Below are positions 53,953-63,924 of a stretch of DNA of 64,000 nucleotides, in pieces. This stretch comes from an uncultured Bacillaceae bacterium. GTDB lineage: Bacteria > Bacillota > Bacilli > Bacillales > Bacillaceae_L. Position numbers and translations under genes: made by a program. Within the stretch, counting starts at the first letter, position 1; each line of letters starts with the position of its first letter. The notes beneath the pieces are model-generated. The model ran no database searches and was not told the origin of the DNA. It saw only the letters and a list, made by a program, of their open reading frames with translations. The stretch covers positions 124,001-188,000 of the forward strand of contig CANMHG010000005.1 in NCBI GenBank assembly GCA_947497585.1, written 5' to 3'.

Positions 53953-54702
53953 CTAATCCTTCATAAATCCTTTGCTATTTACAAAGTCCTTCATATACAA
54001 ACGGGAAGGGTTACTTAACATTTTAGCAATTTGAGCAGTCCATGTGTCTGTACGTTTGCCGTTTGTTCTTTCAGTATAATAGGCTGAAATCACTTCATTA
54101 TACTCTTCTAATTGCTGTACATATGTATTTGAATCCTGTTGATAAGTATCTTCATGATATACATGATTAAAGGGTAGTCTTGGTTTTTGATCAGGTTGCT
54201 GGGCTGGATATCCAACAGCTATTCCAAACAGTGGAATAACGTAGGTCGGCGTATTCAGTAGAGAACTTACTTCTTCAAGATTATTTCTAAGACCACCGAT
54301 GTAACAAGCTCCTAATCCCATGGATTCAGCAGCCAATACTGCATTTTGAGATGCTAGCGCAGCATCGATTAATGAAACCATAAATTTCTCTGTGCTCTCC
54401 AATGATTTAGTTAAATCTTTATTCTCCATCTTAGCAATAACCTCATGACGATGCAGATCTGCACAAAATACAAAGAAATGACCGTTTTCTGCAACATAAG
54501 ATTGGTTTCCAGAAAGCTCAGCTAATTTCTGTTTCTTTTCACTATTTTTCACACCAATAATTGAATAGGCTTGAATAAAGCTAGATGTTGAAGCTGCTTG
54601 TGCACACTCAACAATTTGTTTAATTTGTTCTTTTGAAAGAGGGCGGTCTTCAAATTTACGAATCGACCGATGGTTTAGAATTGTAGTTAATACATCGTTC
54701 AT
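53953..54702 (-). CDS. nfrA: NADPH-dependent FMN nitroreductase, NfrA family
   Basis: A 249-residue nitroreductase-fold enzyme that reduces flavin and nitro compounds with NADPH. The opening LNHRSIRKFEDRPLSKEQI (FMN phosphate site), ESMGLGACYIGGLRNN and FGIAVGYPAQQPDQKPRLP are the family signature; length matches NfrA1/NfrA2. Which of these it is cannot be decided. Its start is 22 bases downstream of the gene at 54725, with AGGGGATGA before the ATG. Confidence 0.88.
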   Translation of the reverse strand: MNDVLTTILNHRSIRKFEDRPLSKEQIKQIVECAQAASTSSFIQAYSIIGVKNSEKKQKLAELSGNQSYVAENGHFFVFCADLHRHEVIAKMENKDLTKSLESTEKFMVSLIDAALASQNAVLAAESMGLGACYIGGLRNNLEEVSSLLNTPTYVIPLFGIAVGYPAQQPDQKPRLPFNHVYHEDTYQQDSNTYVQQLEEYNEVISAYYTERTNGKRTDTWTAQIAKMLSNPSRLYMKDFVNSKGFMKD

Positions 54703-54724
54703 GAGATCATCCCCTAAATTTCTA

Positions 54725-55024
54725 TTATTTTAGTTTTTTATATTCTTTGATAAAAGAAGAAGGATTTTTTTTTGTATAAAAAGAAAATAATCCTTGATTC
54801 GTGTGAAGATATAAGAAGCCATCATGCTCAGAAAGCTTCTTATATGAGACATCAAATATATCTGGTAGAGAAAAAGTATGTGAATTACTTACTACTACAT
54901 TTTCATATAATACAAGCTCCTGCTCTTCCTCCCTATAGCATTGTTGGTTAAACTCAATTTCCCTAGTTACCTTTATGTATGGTTGTGTTGCTAAAATCTC
55001 CAAGATACCGCTCCTTAGGTCCAA
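54725..55024 (-). CDS. Hypothetical protein, unrecognised
   Basis: A 99-residue protein I do not recognise. It is beta-rich (TREIEFNQQCYREEEQELVL, then FDVSYKKLSEHDGFLYLHT) and looks like a small pleckstrin- or barrel-type domain; no catalytic motif, membrane helix or signal. It overlaps the histidine phosphatase gene by ten bases and precedes the nfrA-like gene, so it sits in a likely operon. Confidence 0.6.
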   Translation of the reverse strand: MDLRSGILEILATQPYIKVTREIEFNQQCYREEEQELVLYENVVVSNSHTFSLPDIFDVSYKKLSEHDGFLYLHTNQGLFSFYTKKNPSSFIKEYKKLK

Positions 55025-55557
55025 ATGCGTTTTACCGTAGTATCTTTACCCTGAATCACTACCTTATAAACATCGGGATTACTCATTGACTTCCATTCTT
55101 CAAACCCAAACTGGTCATCAAATGTTTTTAGCATTAATGTAGTCAAGTTCCCGTGACTAACAACAATAATATCATCTTTGTCACTCTTCAGTAATTCATC
55201 CATTACTTCTGTTGAGCGTTTTATCGCCTGCCTTGAGGATTCTCCACCCTCAAAAAATAAATCTAGATTTTCAAAACTGAGTCTCAATTTCTCAAGCCAA
55301 TCCTCTAAAATACCTGAAGATAAAACACGCTCACCTAATCGCTCATCTTTTTCAATCTTAAGTTGTCTTGATGAGGCAAGTGGCTCAATTGATTGCACTG
55401 CACGAACATAAGGACTTGAAACAATAAGATCAATTGATTTATCAGCAAAAAATTTTAGTAACTGCTGCGCCTGTTCTCTACCTTCTTCAGTTAACTTTGC
55501 TTCAAATGGCTGGCCTTCTGCAGAACAATGTCTAATAAAATATAGTGTTTTTTCCAC
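55015..55557 (-). CDS. Histidine phosphatase family protein
   Basis: A 180-residue phosphoglycerate-mutase-like enzyme. The catalytic motif is FIRHCSAEG (Arg9, His10), not the usual RHG but RHC, as in SixA-like and broad phosphatase members; the proton donor lies in FEGGESS and the second histidine in VVSHGNLT. The substrate cannot be told. It is sixteen bases from rnz and overlaps the gene at 54725. Confidence 0.87.
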   Translation of the reverse strand: MEKTLYFIRHCSAEGQPFEAKLTEEGREQAQQLLKFFADKSIDLIVSSPYVRAVQSIEPLASSRQLKIEKDERLGERVLSSGILEDWLEKLRLSFENLDLFFEGGESSRQAIKRSTEVMDELLKSDKDDIIVVSHGNLTTLMLKTFDDQFGFEEWKSMSNPDVYKVVIQGKDTTVKRIWT

Positions 55558-55572
55558 TGCTTACTCCCCTCA

Positions 55573-56496
55573 TTACAATCTAGGCAAACTATACCTCATA
55601 AAGTCTTCAGCAATATATGAATTCTCAAATATAGCTCTTGCTTCACTTAATAGCTGTCCACTGGATTCCTTTTGATATCTAGAGCTAATGTGCGTCAAGA
55701 TAAGTCTCTTAACCCTTGCCTTAGAAGCGATTGTAGCTGCTTGCTTTGTTGTTGAATGAAAATAATCATGTGCTAACTCTATTTCCTCTCCACTAAAAGT
55801 TGCTTCATGAACTAATAGATCTGCGTCTTCAGATAAGGTAATGCTATTCTGACATTCTCTCGTATCACCTAAAATCGTAATAATTCTTCCTTTTTGAGGA
55901 GGTCCTACAAATTCTTTACCATCTAATTTTCTTCCATCTTCAAGCTCAACAGTTTCTCCTGCTTTGAGTCTTTGAAAAATTGGACCTGGAGACACATTTT
56001 CGGCCTTCAACTTATCAACAAGTAAAGTTCCAGGGAGATCTTTTTCAACAATACGATAACCGTATGAAGTTATACCATGCTCTAATTTTGCAGCGCGTAC
56101 ACTAAATTGTTCATCCTCAAAGATTAGCCCTTCTTCAATCTCAACAACCTCGACAGGATATCTCAGGTGGGTAGAACTAACCCGCAAAGAGACATCGATA
56201 AACTCCTTAATTCCTTTTGGACCGTATATGGTTAACAGGGAGTCTCCTCCTTGGAATGACCGGCTTCCTAACAAACCGGGTAAACCAAAAATATGATCCC
56301 CATGTAAATGAGTGATGAATATTTTCTCGATTCTTCTTGGTCGAATGGATGTGTGTAATATTTGGTGTTGCGTCGCTTCACCACAATCAAACAACCAAGT
56401 GGCCCCTCGTTCTTCTACCAATTGTAAAGCAATAGACGTTACATTCCGCTCTTTTGCAGGAACCCCAGCACCTGTTCCTAAAAACACGATTTCCAC
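55573..56496 (-). CDS. rnz: Ribonuclease Z
   Basis: Endonuclease that removes the 3' trailer of tRNA precursors lacking an encoded CCA. The 307-residue protein matches B. subtilis RNase Z (YqjK) in length. Metal motif [16 protein letters not shown] (His63, His65, Asp67, His68), [16 protein letters not shown] and the late ILTHISSRY are present, as is the flexible exosite region. The ATG is directly next to the stop of the upstream membrane gene. Confidence 0.97.
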   Translation of the reverse strand: MEIVFLGTGAGVPAKERNVTSIALQLVEERGATWLFDCGEATQHQILHTSIRPRRIEKIFITHLHGDHIFGLPGLLGSRSFQGGDSLLTIYGPKGIKEFIDVSLRVSSTHLRYPVEVVEIEEGLIFEDEQFSVRAAKLEHGITSYGYRIVEKDLPGTLLVDKLKAENVSPGPIFQRLKAGETVELEDGRKLDGKEFVGPPQKGRIITILGDTRECQNSITLSEDADLLVHEATFSGEEIELAHDYFHSTTKQAATIASKARVKRLILTHISSRYQKESSGQLLSEARAIFENSYIAEDFMRYSLPRL

Positions 56497-57741
56497 TTAT
56501 ACATCCTCCTGCCGCATATTAACTTTGTCCATTTCAATCATCTTATGCTTTAGCTCTGTCATGAGCTGAGCATACCTTTCCTCTTCTTCCTTACTCAAGG
56601 CGAGTTCAGCATAGCGTACTTTTTGATAGTCTTTTAATACATCCTCATATTCATTAAAATTCACGCGATTAAACCATTGTTCAGCCGTCTCAGATGGTTT
56701 CCTACCCCTTTTTTTCTTTGCTCCTACCTTTTCTAGTTCATAAAAAAGTTTTCTAACCAGATCCTTAGGTGGCTTCTGCTTTCTTTTAAAATTAGAATGT
56801 CCAGGCTTCATCAAATCAGTTACCGTTGTCCTAATGATTAATGATTCATCTCCAGGGTTTTCGCGTTTCACAAGATTTCTGTATTTTTTCCAGATCAGAT
56901 AAAAAGCAATGGCTGCAATAGTCACTGTTAAGAATGCCCACAGTGTTGACAAATCGAGTAGTTCTCGGTTTCCAAGGTCCTCCATTAGTTCCTGTAGTAC
57001 AGGATCTTCTTCCCCCGCAGGAGTCTGATTAACTTTATTATAAGCATCTTGTAAAAACTCAAGACTTAATAGCCAATAGAGTAAAGGCATGAACGGGATA
57101 CTTAGCACGATAAAAATTGATTTTAAAAGAAAAAAGAAAGACCATTTAATCCCTGGTAGAGCAATTGTAAGCACGGCTATACCGCCTAACGCTATACCTA
57201 GCATTTTAGCTAACCAAGTTGTTTGTTTTCTTCTCACATCTCCATTTGCAAATGAAGAAACTAGCAATGTCTTCATAAAACGGCCTACAATTAATAATAT
57301 AAAATGAATAGCTACTAAAATAAGGATTAGATTTTTATATGGGTATTCAGTAATCGACGCCGTAATAAAGTATGAAACACCTAAACAGAATACTACACCT
57401 AAGACCTTCGCCTCATTCTGACGATCCGCTTCATGTACGAGAGTCGGAATGCGCCATAGCATAAAACCAGCCATAAATAATAGCGGTCCATAGGGAATTT
57501 GAAGAATATACCCTAGTAAAATAATAATCGCCGCTGCAAGTAGAAAGGTTAGTTTTGACTGTTGTTTGAACTTTAAAAAGATGAAAAAAACCAGACTCCC
57601 ACCTAAGCCTAACATTACTAAAAAAGCACTAGTCGGTGGTAAGGTATCGACAAATAGATAAAAAACAAATAAGAAAATATAAAATAAATACGTTTCCAGC
57701 GTATAGTGATATATTCTTAAAAATGAATCCTTCTTATTCAT
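56497..57741 (-). CDS. Membrane protein with DUF4129-like C terminus
   Basis: A 414-residue protein with about nine hydrophobic helices in its first 285 residues (for example residues 14-33, 36-56, 63-87, 130-152, 177-215) and a basic cytoplasmic tail (GAKKKRGRKPSETAEQWFNRVN) of the DUF4129 kind. Such domains usually end transglutaminase-type membrane proteins that are encoded with DUF58 and MoxR proteins. No transglutaminase Cys-His-Asp triad is evident here. It overlaps the DUF58 gene by four bases. Function unknown. Confidence 0.7.
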   Translation of the reverse strand: MNKKDSFLRIYHYTLETYLFYIFLFVFYLFVDTLPPTSAFLVMLGLGGSLVFFIFLKFKQQSKLTFLLAAAIIILLGYILQIPYGPLLFMAGFMLWRIPTLVHEADRQNEAKVLGVVFCLGVSYFITASITEYPYKNLILILVAIHFILLIVGRFMKTLLVSSFANGDVRRKQTTWLAKMLGIALGGIAVLTIALPGIKWSFFFLLKSIFIVLSIPFMPLLYWLLSLEFLQDAYNKVNQTPAGEEDPVLQELMEDLGNRELLDLSTLWAFLTVTIAAIAFYLIWKKYRNLVKRENPGDESLIIRTTVTDLMKPGHSNFKRKQKPPKDLVRKLFYELEKVGAKKKRGRKPSETAEQWFNRVNFNEYEDVLKDYQKVRYAELALSKEEEERYAQLMTELKHKMIEMDKVNMRQEDV

Positions 57742-58946
57742 TTTACTACCTCCCCCTCTTTCTCCTTTGTGTGGGAAGGAAGCATCTTCACAATGTAGCC
57801 CTTCTCATCTTGTATACTTAAAGTATAGTTTTCAATTCCTTTTCTTGAGAATATATTGTATATAATGTCTACACTCTCAGTAATTGGTCCACAAGTTATT
57901 GTAAAAGGAGTTAGTTTGTAATGCTTTTCTATGTATCTTAGTGTGCGATCAAAAGGAATTAACACAGATAGTTTATTTACCCTAGCTAGCATTTCTAGTG
58001 CTTTTGCCAACTGCTCTTTCCCACTCCCCAATGGTAGATGGTAGATTGGGGTCTTCGACGATGGTCTAGTGTTTATATAAATCTGAAACTCTCGATTTTG
58101 CTTCGTTACAACATGAGCAATGTAGGCTACATGACTTAACACTTCTTCTAGATTGCCAATTACACCATTATCCTCTTTTAAATTAATAATTAACGTTAAG
58201 GCATTTTGTGAGGTTGGCTCAAGTATTTTTGTTTGTAGCTTAGAAGTTCTAGCAGTCGCCTTCCAATGTAGTCGATTGAAAGGGTCTGTCGGAAGATAGT
58301 CTCTTGTACCAATGGTTGAAGAGTGATTTACAAAAAGAGAGCTTCGATTAAAATGGGTCCCACTTTCCTTAGGTACCATCTGATTTAACCCTACAACTGG
58401 CAAAAGATTTGGATAGATAATTATTTCATGATTAATCCCAACTTTGTTTTCTAATAATGCAAAGCCAAATCCAAAAGGATGATGAATCATCAAGTTCAAT
58501 TTCCGAACACGAGCCACTCCCCTCATCTGAGCGATAAGTGGGATATGTAATTCAAGTTCTTCTCTACCGGACACAGAAATCGGAATATTAATTTCAAGTT
58601 GGTTTTTTATGACAGATGTTTGATAATTCTCCGTACTAACAATATTATCTATTGTTATCCGCATTTGAGCATTTATAATGGGTAAACGCCCATAATGGAT
58701 AAATCGTAATTTTAAATAACCATCTTCCCCTGCGAACAGCTTTAATCGCTGCTTTTCAAGATCCATCACTAACTCATTTGCAACATACTTCATATACAAC
58801 TTACTAGCAAAATCAAACACGATAAAAAAACAAGCAAAAACAAAAAGCAAAATAGACTCTGTATACAAACTCGCCCCTAAAAGGAGCCAAGCAAAAAATG
58901 ATAGAAAATTTAATAGTTTATTTTCAACAACCTGTTTATGCCACAT
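57738..58946 (-). CDS. DUF58 domain protein
   Basis: A 402-residue protein with two N-terminal membrane helices (residues 9-30 and 30-50) and the DUF58 motif GTRDYLPTDPFNRLHWKATAR near the centre, with a von-Willebrand-like fold expected after it. DUF58 proteins usually pair with MoxR ATPases; none is in the adjacent sequence. The stop overlaps the next gene by four bases (ATGA). Confidence 0.87.
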   Translation of the reverse strand: MWHKQVVENKLLNFLSFFAWLLLGASLYTESILLFVFACFFIVFDFASKLYMKYVANELVMDLEKQRLKLFAGEDGYLKLRFIHYGRLPIINAQMRITIDNIVSTENYQTSVIKNQLEINIPISVSGREELELHIPLIAQMRGVARVRKLNLMIHHPFGFGFALLENKVGINHEIIIYPNLLPVVGLNQMVPKESGTHFNRSSLFVNHSSTIGTRDYLPTDPFNRLHWKATARTSKLQTKILEPTSQNALTLIINLKEDNGVIGNLEEVLSHVAYIAHVVTKQNREFQIYINTRPSSKTPIYHLPLGSGKEQLAKALEMLARVNKLSVLIPFDRTLRYIEKHYKLTPFTITCGPITESVDIIYNIFSRKGIENYTLSIQDEKGYIVKMLPSHTKEKEGEVVK

Positions 58947-59007
58947 TTGTAAACTCCTTTATATAATAGCTACTATGTTATTTCTTTATATATAAACTGA
59001 CAACTAT

Positions 59008-59133
59008 GTTGATTTCAGCTGAAGGCACGAGACTCCTGCGGGAGAAGCGCGTCAAAGTGAGACCCCACAGGCGCAGAGCGCCGAGGAGGCTCACGGACCG
59101 CCCGCGGAAAGCGAGTACCTTCAGCTGAAATCA
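59008..59133. repeat. Palindromic intergenic element, copy 6 (reverse orientation)
   Basis: Same family, opposite orientation. Ends gttgatttcagctgaagg / ccttcagctgaaatca; arm pair ggcacgag / gcgagtacc (one G-U); the reversed cores GACTCCTGCGGG and CCGCGGAAAG are present. It lies in the divergent promoter region between the DUF58 and HAD genes. Confidence 0.88.
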
Positions 59134-59296
59134 GTTTAACAAAGCCTAGTTATTAGCTACTCTTATTATAAACGAAGTGAATCGCTTTTTTAAGAAAATT
59201 TCAAATTCATTTAATGACAACACAAAAGTAGTAAAGATAGTACTGATATGTTTATACTTAGAAAATAATGATATTTTAATAAAGGAGCACAGAAAC

Positions 59297-60136
59297 ATGA
59301 AATTGCTACCAAAAGTGATTGTTTTTGACCTAGATGGCACATTATATGAAGATATACATCATTTTAACTTTTACGCAGAAAGATTAATGGACAAACTCCC
59401 CCTACAAAAGCAAGAAATATTCTGGAAAGAATACAAGCTAGCAGAACAGGGTGAGCATACCTTACGAATTGGAAGAGTATATGATGCAGCCAAAGACTTG
59501 GTGCTAGTACAACAGGATGGAATAGTGAAGGAAGCTTTTAAATGGGATGGATCGGCTTTATCACAGGAAGAAGTAAATCAACTGTATCCTGAACAAATTA
59601 CAATAGACTTAGAATCAATGTTAAGTATCGGCGACCTCTGGTGGGTACCTGCCTGCGTAGCATTTCATCATGGATTAAGCGGTGAGAGTGGACATCGATC
59701 ATTCTTAGAGACAAGAGAGTTTATGATGACTCCAGAATTCAAAATGGACAGAATAACAGGCTTTAAAGAAATGCTCCAGGAACTAAGGGAACATGACGTC
59801 AAGTTGGTATTGTTAACAAACAGCCCGGAACCAGATAGTGAAGTGATATTAACTAAGCTAGATTTACAAACAGTCTTTCATAAAAAAATATTTAACGGTA
59901 AAAAACCAACTCTCACGTCAAAACGATTCGAAGACATTGCACTAACTTTTAATGTGAGTTATAACGAAATTCTAAGTGTTGGGGACAACTGGATAAATGA
60001 AATTTTACCAGCACAAAAGCTAGGTTGCTCAACAATCCTTATTGATCCACACCACATAAGCACGGATGAGTCTGCAGATATTGTTGTAGAAACAATGACT
60101 CAAGCTATTCCTATCTTTAAAAAGATAATTGAGTAA
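59297..60136 (+). CDS. HAD family hydrolase
   Basis: A 279-residue haloacid-dehalogenase phosphatase. Motif I is VFDLDGTLYED (Asp11, Asp13), motif II VLLTNSPEP, motif III lysine near FNGKKPTLTSKRF, motif IV SVGDNWINEILPAQ. The cap domain between motif I and II is larger than usual (about 150 residues) and contains WWVPACVAFHHGLS. The substrate is unknown. AAAGGAG precedes the ATG at 59297; the longer in-frame reading from 59177 is rejected. Confidence 0.88.
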   Translation: MKLLPKVIVFDLDGTLYEDIHHFNFYAERLMDKLPLQKQEIFWKEYKLAEQGEHTLRIGRVYDAAKDLVLVQQDGIVKEAFKWDGSALSQEEVNQLYPEQITIDLESMLSIGDLWWVPACVAFHHGLSGESGHRSFLETREFMMTPEFKMDRITGFKEMLQELREHDVKLVLLTNSPEPDSEVILTKLDLQTVFHKKIFNGKKPTLTSKRFEDIALTFNVSYNEILSVGDNWINEILPAQKLGCSTILIDPHHISTDESADIVVETMTQAIPIFKKIIE

Positions 60137-60234
60137 TGTTATTCTTCGGAAGATATTGATTTAATAGAGAAAAACATCTAAAATTAAGTATTTGAGCAGG
60201 TACATATTAACGAACTAAAAGTGAGGTTCTTTAC

Positions 60235-61731
60235 GTGAATAGAATTGAACAACCAAAAACGATTGTTGTTATTTTCGGTGCAACCGGTGATTTAGCAAAG
60301 CGTAAGCTATTTCCTTCCATTTTCAATCTCTATCGGAAAGGTAATCTATCCGAGGACTTTGCAGTAGTTGGTGTTGCTAGACGAAACTTGAGCTCAGAAG
60401 AGTTTCGAAGTAGTGTAAAAGAATCTATTTCGAATAAACGGGTGAGTTCAGAACAAGTAGATACGTTTTCAGAGCATTTTCACTATCAGTCTTTTGACGT
60501 AACCAATCCATCGTCATACTTAGAACTGAAAGACTTACTTGAAAAACTTGATAATACATATCAAACAGAAGGAAACAGAATCTTCTATTTAGCAATGGCA
60601 CCTGAATTCTTCGGAACAATTGCTGAAAATCTTAAAAAAGAAGGATTAACAGCAACAAGCGGATTTAGTCGCTTAGTTATTGAAAAGCCATTTGGACACA
60701 ACCTACCTTCAGCTAAACAATTAAATGAGCAAATACGAAAAGCCTTTAAAGAGGAACAAATCTACCGAATTGACCATTACCTCGGAAAAGAAATGGTCCA
60801 AAATATCGAGGTAATCCGATTTGCAAACGCTATATTTGAACCACTTTGGAACAACCGATACATAGCCAATATTCAAGTCACATCTAGTGAAACACTTGGT
60901 GTTGAGGATCGCGGAAGATATTATGAAACATCCGGTGCTCTTCGTGATATGGTGCAAAACCATATGATGCAAATGGTCGCACTACTTGCTATGGAGCCTC
61001 CGATAAAATTAACAACTGAAGAAATTCGCAGTGAAAAAATTAAGGTATTGAGAGCATTAAGACCTATTAAAGAAGATGAAGTTCATGACTATTTTGTTCG
61101 TGGTCAATATGGAAAAGGCATGCAAAATGGTATAGAAGTTGAATCATATCGTGATGACAGCAATGTAGACGACAACTCTAATACTGAAACGTATGTTGCA
61201 GGAAAGCTCTTAATTGACAACTTCCGTTGGGCAGGTGTGCCATTTTACATTCGTACAGGTAAACGAATGACTGCAAAATCAACGAAAATTGTTGTTCAAT
61301 TTAAGGACATCCCTATGAACCTTTATTATGGAAAAGGCGAGCAACAGCAAACACCGAATTTATTAGTAATCAACATACAGCCGGAAGAAGGCATTACCTT
61401 GCATTTAAATGCCAAAAAGGCTGGACAACATATGCAAACAACACCAGTTAATCTAGATTTTTGTAATAACTGTATAGATGGAATTAATACACCAGAGGCC
61501 TATGAAAAGCTCATTTATGACTGTATGAAGGGCGATGCAACAAACTTTACTCACTGGGATGAGGTAGCATTATCGTGGAATTTTGTTGATCCGATTTCTA
61601 ATGTGTGGGAAAGCCAAATGGCTACACAATTTCCAAATTACGAGTCAGGTTCAATGGGACCTAAGGAAGCTGATCAATTATTAGCGAGAGACGGATTCAT
61701 TTGGTGGCCAGTTTCTGATTTTGAAAAATAG
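60235..61731 (+). CDS. zwf: Glucose-6-phosphate dehydrogenase
   Basis: First enzyme of the oxidative pentose phosphate pathway, producing NADPH. The 498-residue protein shows the NADP motif VVIFGATGDLAKRKLFPS, the active-site signature RIDHYLGKEMVQNI, and EKPFGHNLPSA. The start is a GTG at 60235 with GAGG upstream. The cyclase gene follows after 15 bases and gndA, the next enzyme of the pathway, is convergent. Confidence 0.97.
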   Translation: MNRIEQPKTIVVIFGATGDLAKRKLFPSIFNLYRKGNLSEDFAVVGVARRNLSSEEFRSSVKESISNKRVSSEQVDTFSEHFHYQSFDVTNPSSYLELKDLLEKLDNTYQTEGNRIFYLAMAPEFFGTIAENLKKEGLTATSGFSRLVIEKPFGHNLPSAKQLNEQIRKAFKEEQIYRIDHYLGKEMVQNIEVIRFANAIFEPLWNNRYIANIQVTSSETLGVEDRGRYYETSGALRDMVQNHMMQMVALLAMEPPIKLTTEEIRSEKIKVLRALRPIKEDEVHDYFVRGQYGKGMQNGIEVESYRDDSNVDDNSNTETYVAGKLLIDNFRWAGVPFYIRTGKRMTAKSTKIVVQFKDIPMNLYYGKGEQQQTPNLLVINIQPEEGITLHLNAKKAGQHMQTTPVNLDFCNNCIDGINTPEAYEKLIYDCMKGDATNFTHWDEVALSWNFVDPISNVWESQMATQFPNYESGSMGPKEADQLLARDGFIWWPVSDFEK

Positions 61732-61745
61732 AAAGGATTGTTTCG

Positions 61746-62363
61746 ATGAAAATTTATGATGTAACTTCACCTATTTTTGAAGGAATGCCAGTATATAAAA
61801 ATAAACCTGAAAAGCAGCCTAAAATTAGTACTGTTACAAATGGATATGTTACTGAGACAAGACTAGAATTAGATGTCCATGGTGGAACCCATGTGGATGC
61901 ACCACTTCATATGATAACAAACGGAGAAACATTTGAGACGATTTCTATAGAGAAGCTTGTTGGGCAATGTAAGGTTCTTGATTTAACTGACGTAACGGAT
62001 CGAATTACTAAAACTGATTTAGAAAAGTTCTCTATTGAGGAAGATGATTTTCTTCTTTTCAAAACAAAAAATTCTTTTGATGAGGAATTTAACTTTGATT
62101 TTATTTTCCTAGCAGAAGATGGTGCAACTTACTTGACTGAGCGAAAAATTCGAGGAGTAGGAACTGATGCCCTTGGAATTGAAAGAAGTCAGGAAGGACA
62201 TCCAACTCACAAAACATTATTTACAAACAATGTAATCATTATAGAAGGTCTTCGCTTAAAAGAAGTAGATCAAGGTAACTATTTCATGGTAGCTGCCCCA
62301 CTAAAGCTTTCAGGAATAGATGCATCTCCTGCAAGGATCTTGCTATTTGAAGGACTAAAATAA
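61746..62363 (+). CDS. Cyclase family protein (kynurenine formamidase-like)
   Basis: A 205-residue metal-dependent hydrolase of the cyclase/KynB group. The zinc motif HGGTHVDAPLH gives His45, His49, Asp51 and a further His55. Family members hydrolyse N-formyl-kynurenine or related amides or lactones; the substrate here is unknown. It lies 14 bases after zwf in the same orientation, so it is probably co-transcribed. A lactonase role in the pentose phosphate pathway is conceivable from position only and unproven. Confidence 0.85.
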   Translation: MKIYDVTSPIFEGMPVYKNKPEKQPKISTVTNGYVTETRLELDVHGGTHVDAPLHMITNGETFETISIEKLVGQCKVLDLTDVTDRITKTDLEKFSIEEDDFLLFKTKNSFDEEFNFDFIFLAEDGATYLTERKIRGVGTDALGIERSQEGHPTHKTLFTNNVIIIEGLRLKEVDQGNYFMVAAPLKLSGIDASPARILLFEGLK

Positions 62364-62364
62364 A

Positions 62365-62395
62365 AAACCCCCAACCGGGGGTTTTTTATTTTTTC
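62365..62395. terminator. Bidirectional terminator between the cyclase gene and gndA
   Basis: Stem aaaaaacccccaa / ccgggggtttttt, short loop; convergent genes share it. Confidence 0.9.
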
Positions 62396-63808
62396 TTACT
62401 TAGACATCCATTCAGTATGGAAGATACCTTCTTTATCCGTTCTTTGATACGTGTGGGCTCCAAAGTAGTCACGTTGAGCCTGTAATAGGTTTGCAGGTAA
62501 AGACTCTGTACGGTAGCTATCATAATACGCTAATGCGCTAGAGAAAGCTGGAACCGGAATACCTCTTGTTATCGCATGTCCAATAACCTCTCGAAGTGCA
62601 CCTTGGTAACTCTCAACGATTTCTTTAAAATAAGCATCTAGTAATAAGTTCGGTAGATTTGCATCACGATCATATGCTTCTTTAATTTTTTGAAGGAAGG
62701 CTGCACGGATAATACATCCGCCTCTGAAGATCATTGCAATATCTCCATATTGTAAGTTCCAATCATACTCATCAGATGCTGCTCTCATTTGAGCAAAACC
62801 TTGAGCGTATGAGCAAATTTTACTCATGTATAATGCTTTACGAACTGCTTCAATAAACTCTTTCTTTTCACCAGTATAAGCAACCTTTTCTGGTCCACTT
62901 AATACTTTACTTGCATTAACACGCTCTTCCTTTAAAGCAGAGATGAAACGTGCAAATACTGATTCAGTGATAATTGGTAAAGATACGCCAAGATCTAACG
63001 CGTTTTGGCTTGTCCATTTTCCAGTACCTTTTTGACCAGCAGTATCCAAGATTAAATCAACTAACGGCTTACCTGTTTCTTCGTCCAGTTTTGTGAAAAT
63101 ATCTGCTGTAATTTCAATTAAATAACTATCCAGTTCACCTTTATTCCATTCTGCAAAAATCTCGTGAAGATCTTGTGCCTCTAAACCTAATGCATGTTTC
63201 ATTAGGAAGTATGATTCACAAATTAATTGCATATCACCATACTCAATACCATTATGTACCATTTTCACATAATGTCCAGCACCGTCCGGGCCTATATATG
63301 TACAACAAGGATCGCCATCTACTTTAGCTGAGATAGCCTTTAAAATCGGTTCTACTAGCTCATACGCTTCTTTTTGACCACCAGGCATAATAGAAGGTCC
63401 TTTTAACGCTCCTTCTTCTCCACCCGAAACCCCAGTTCCGATAAAATGGAAACCTTCTTCACTTAATTCCTTGTTTCTTCTTTGTGTATCCACAAATAAT
63501 GTGTTACCACCATCAATTAGAATATCGCCTTTTGATAAGAATGGTTTCAGTTGTTCAATGGTTGCATCTGTTGGTTTCCCTGCTTTAACCATTAACAAGA
63601 TTTTTCTTGGTGTTTCTAAAGAATTTACAAATTCTTCAACACTATATGTACCAACTACATTTTTTCCTTGTGACTCTTTTAACATTTCTTCTGTTTTGTC
63701 CGCAGAACGATTATAAACAGATACGGAATAGCCTCTGCTTTCAATATTTAACGCAAGGTTTTTTCCCATTACAGCTAGTCCGACTACACCAATTTGTTGT
63801 TTTGCCAT
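62396..63808 (-). CDS. gndA: 6-phosphogluconate dehydrogenase (decarboxylating)
   Basis: Converts 6-phosphogluconate to ribulose 5-phosphate and CO2 with NADP. The 470-residue protein has the nucleotide motif [33 protein letters not shown], the signature [17 protein letters not shown] and the C-terminal tail closing the partner site ([18 protein letters not shown]). Length matches B. subtilis GndA. It is convergent with zwf, the preceding pathway enzyme. Confidence 0.97.
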   Translation of the reverse strand: MAKQQIGVVGLAVMGKNLALNIESRGYSVSVYNRSADKTEEMLKESQGKNVVGTYSVEEFVNSLETPRKILLMVKAGKPTDATIEQLKPFLSKGDILIDGGNTLFVDTQRRNKELSEEGFHFIGTGVSGGEEGALKGPSIMPGGQKEAYELVEPILKAISAKVDGDPCCTYIGPDGAGHYVKMVHNGIEYGDMQLICESYFLMKHALGLEAQDLHEIFAEWNKGELDSYLIEITADIFTKLDEETGKPLVDLILDTAGQKGTGKWTSQNALDLGVSLPIITESVFARFISALKEERVNASKVLSGPEKVAYTGEKKEFIEAVRKALYMSKICSYAQGFAQMRAASDEYDWNLQYGDIAMIFRGGCIIRAAFLQKIKEAYDRDANLPNLLLDAYFKEIVESYQGALREVIGHAITRGIPVPAFSSALAYYDSYRTESLPANLLQAQRDYFGAHTYQRTDKEGIFHTEWMSK

Positions 63809-63924
63809 TCAATTAACGTCCCTTCATGTAACTATTTAATTTTCCTACCTGAAAATAACATACAATAAATCATTTTATCAAGTTCCTTTAGGAGATTAAA
63901 GACTTTTAACTAAAATAACACAAT

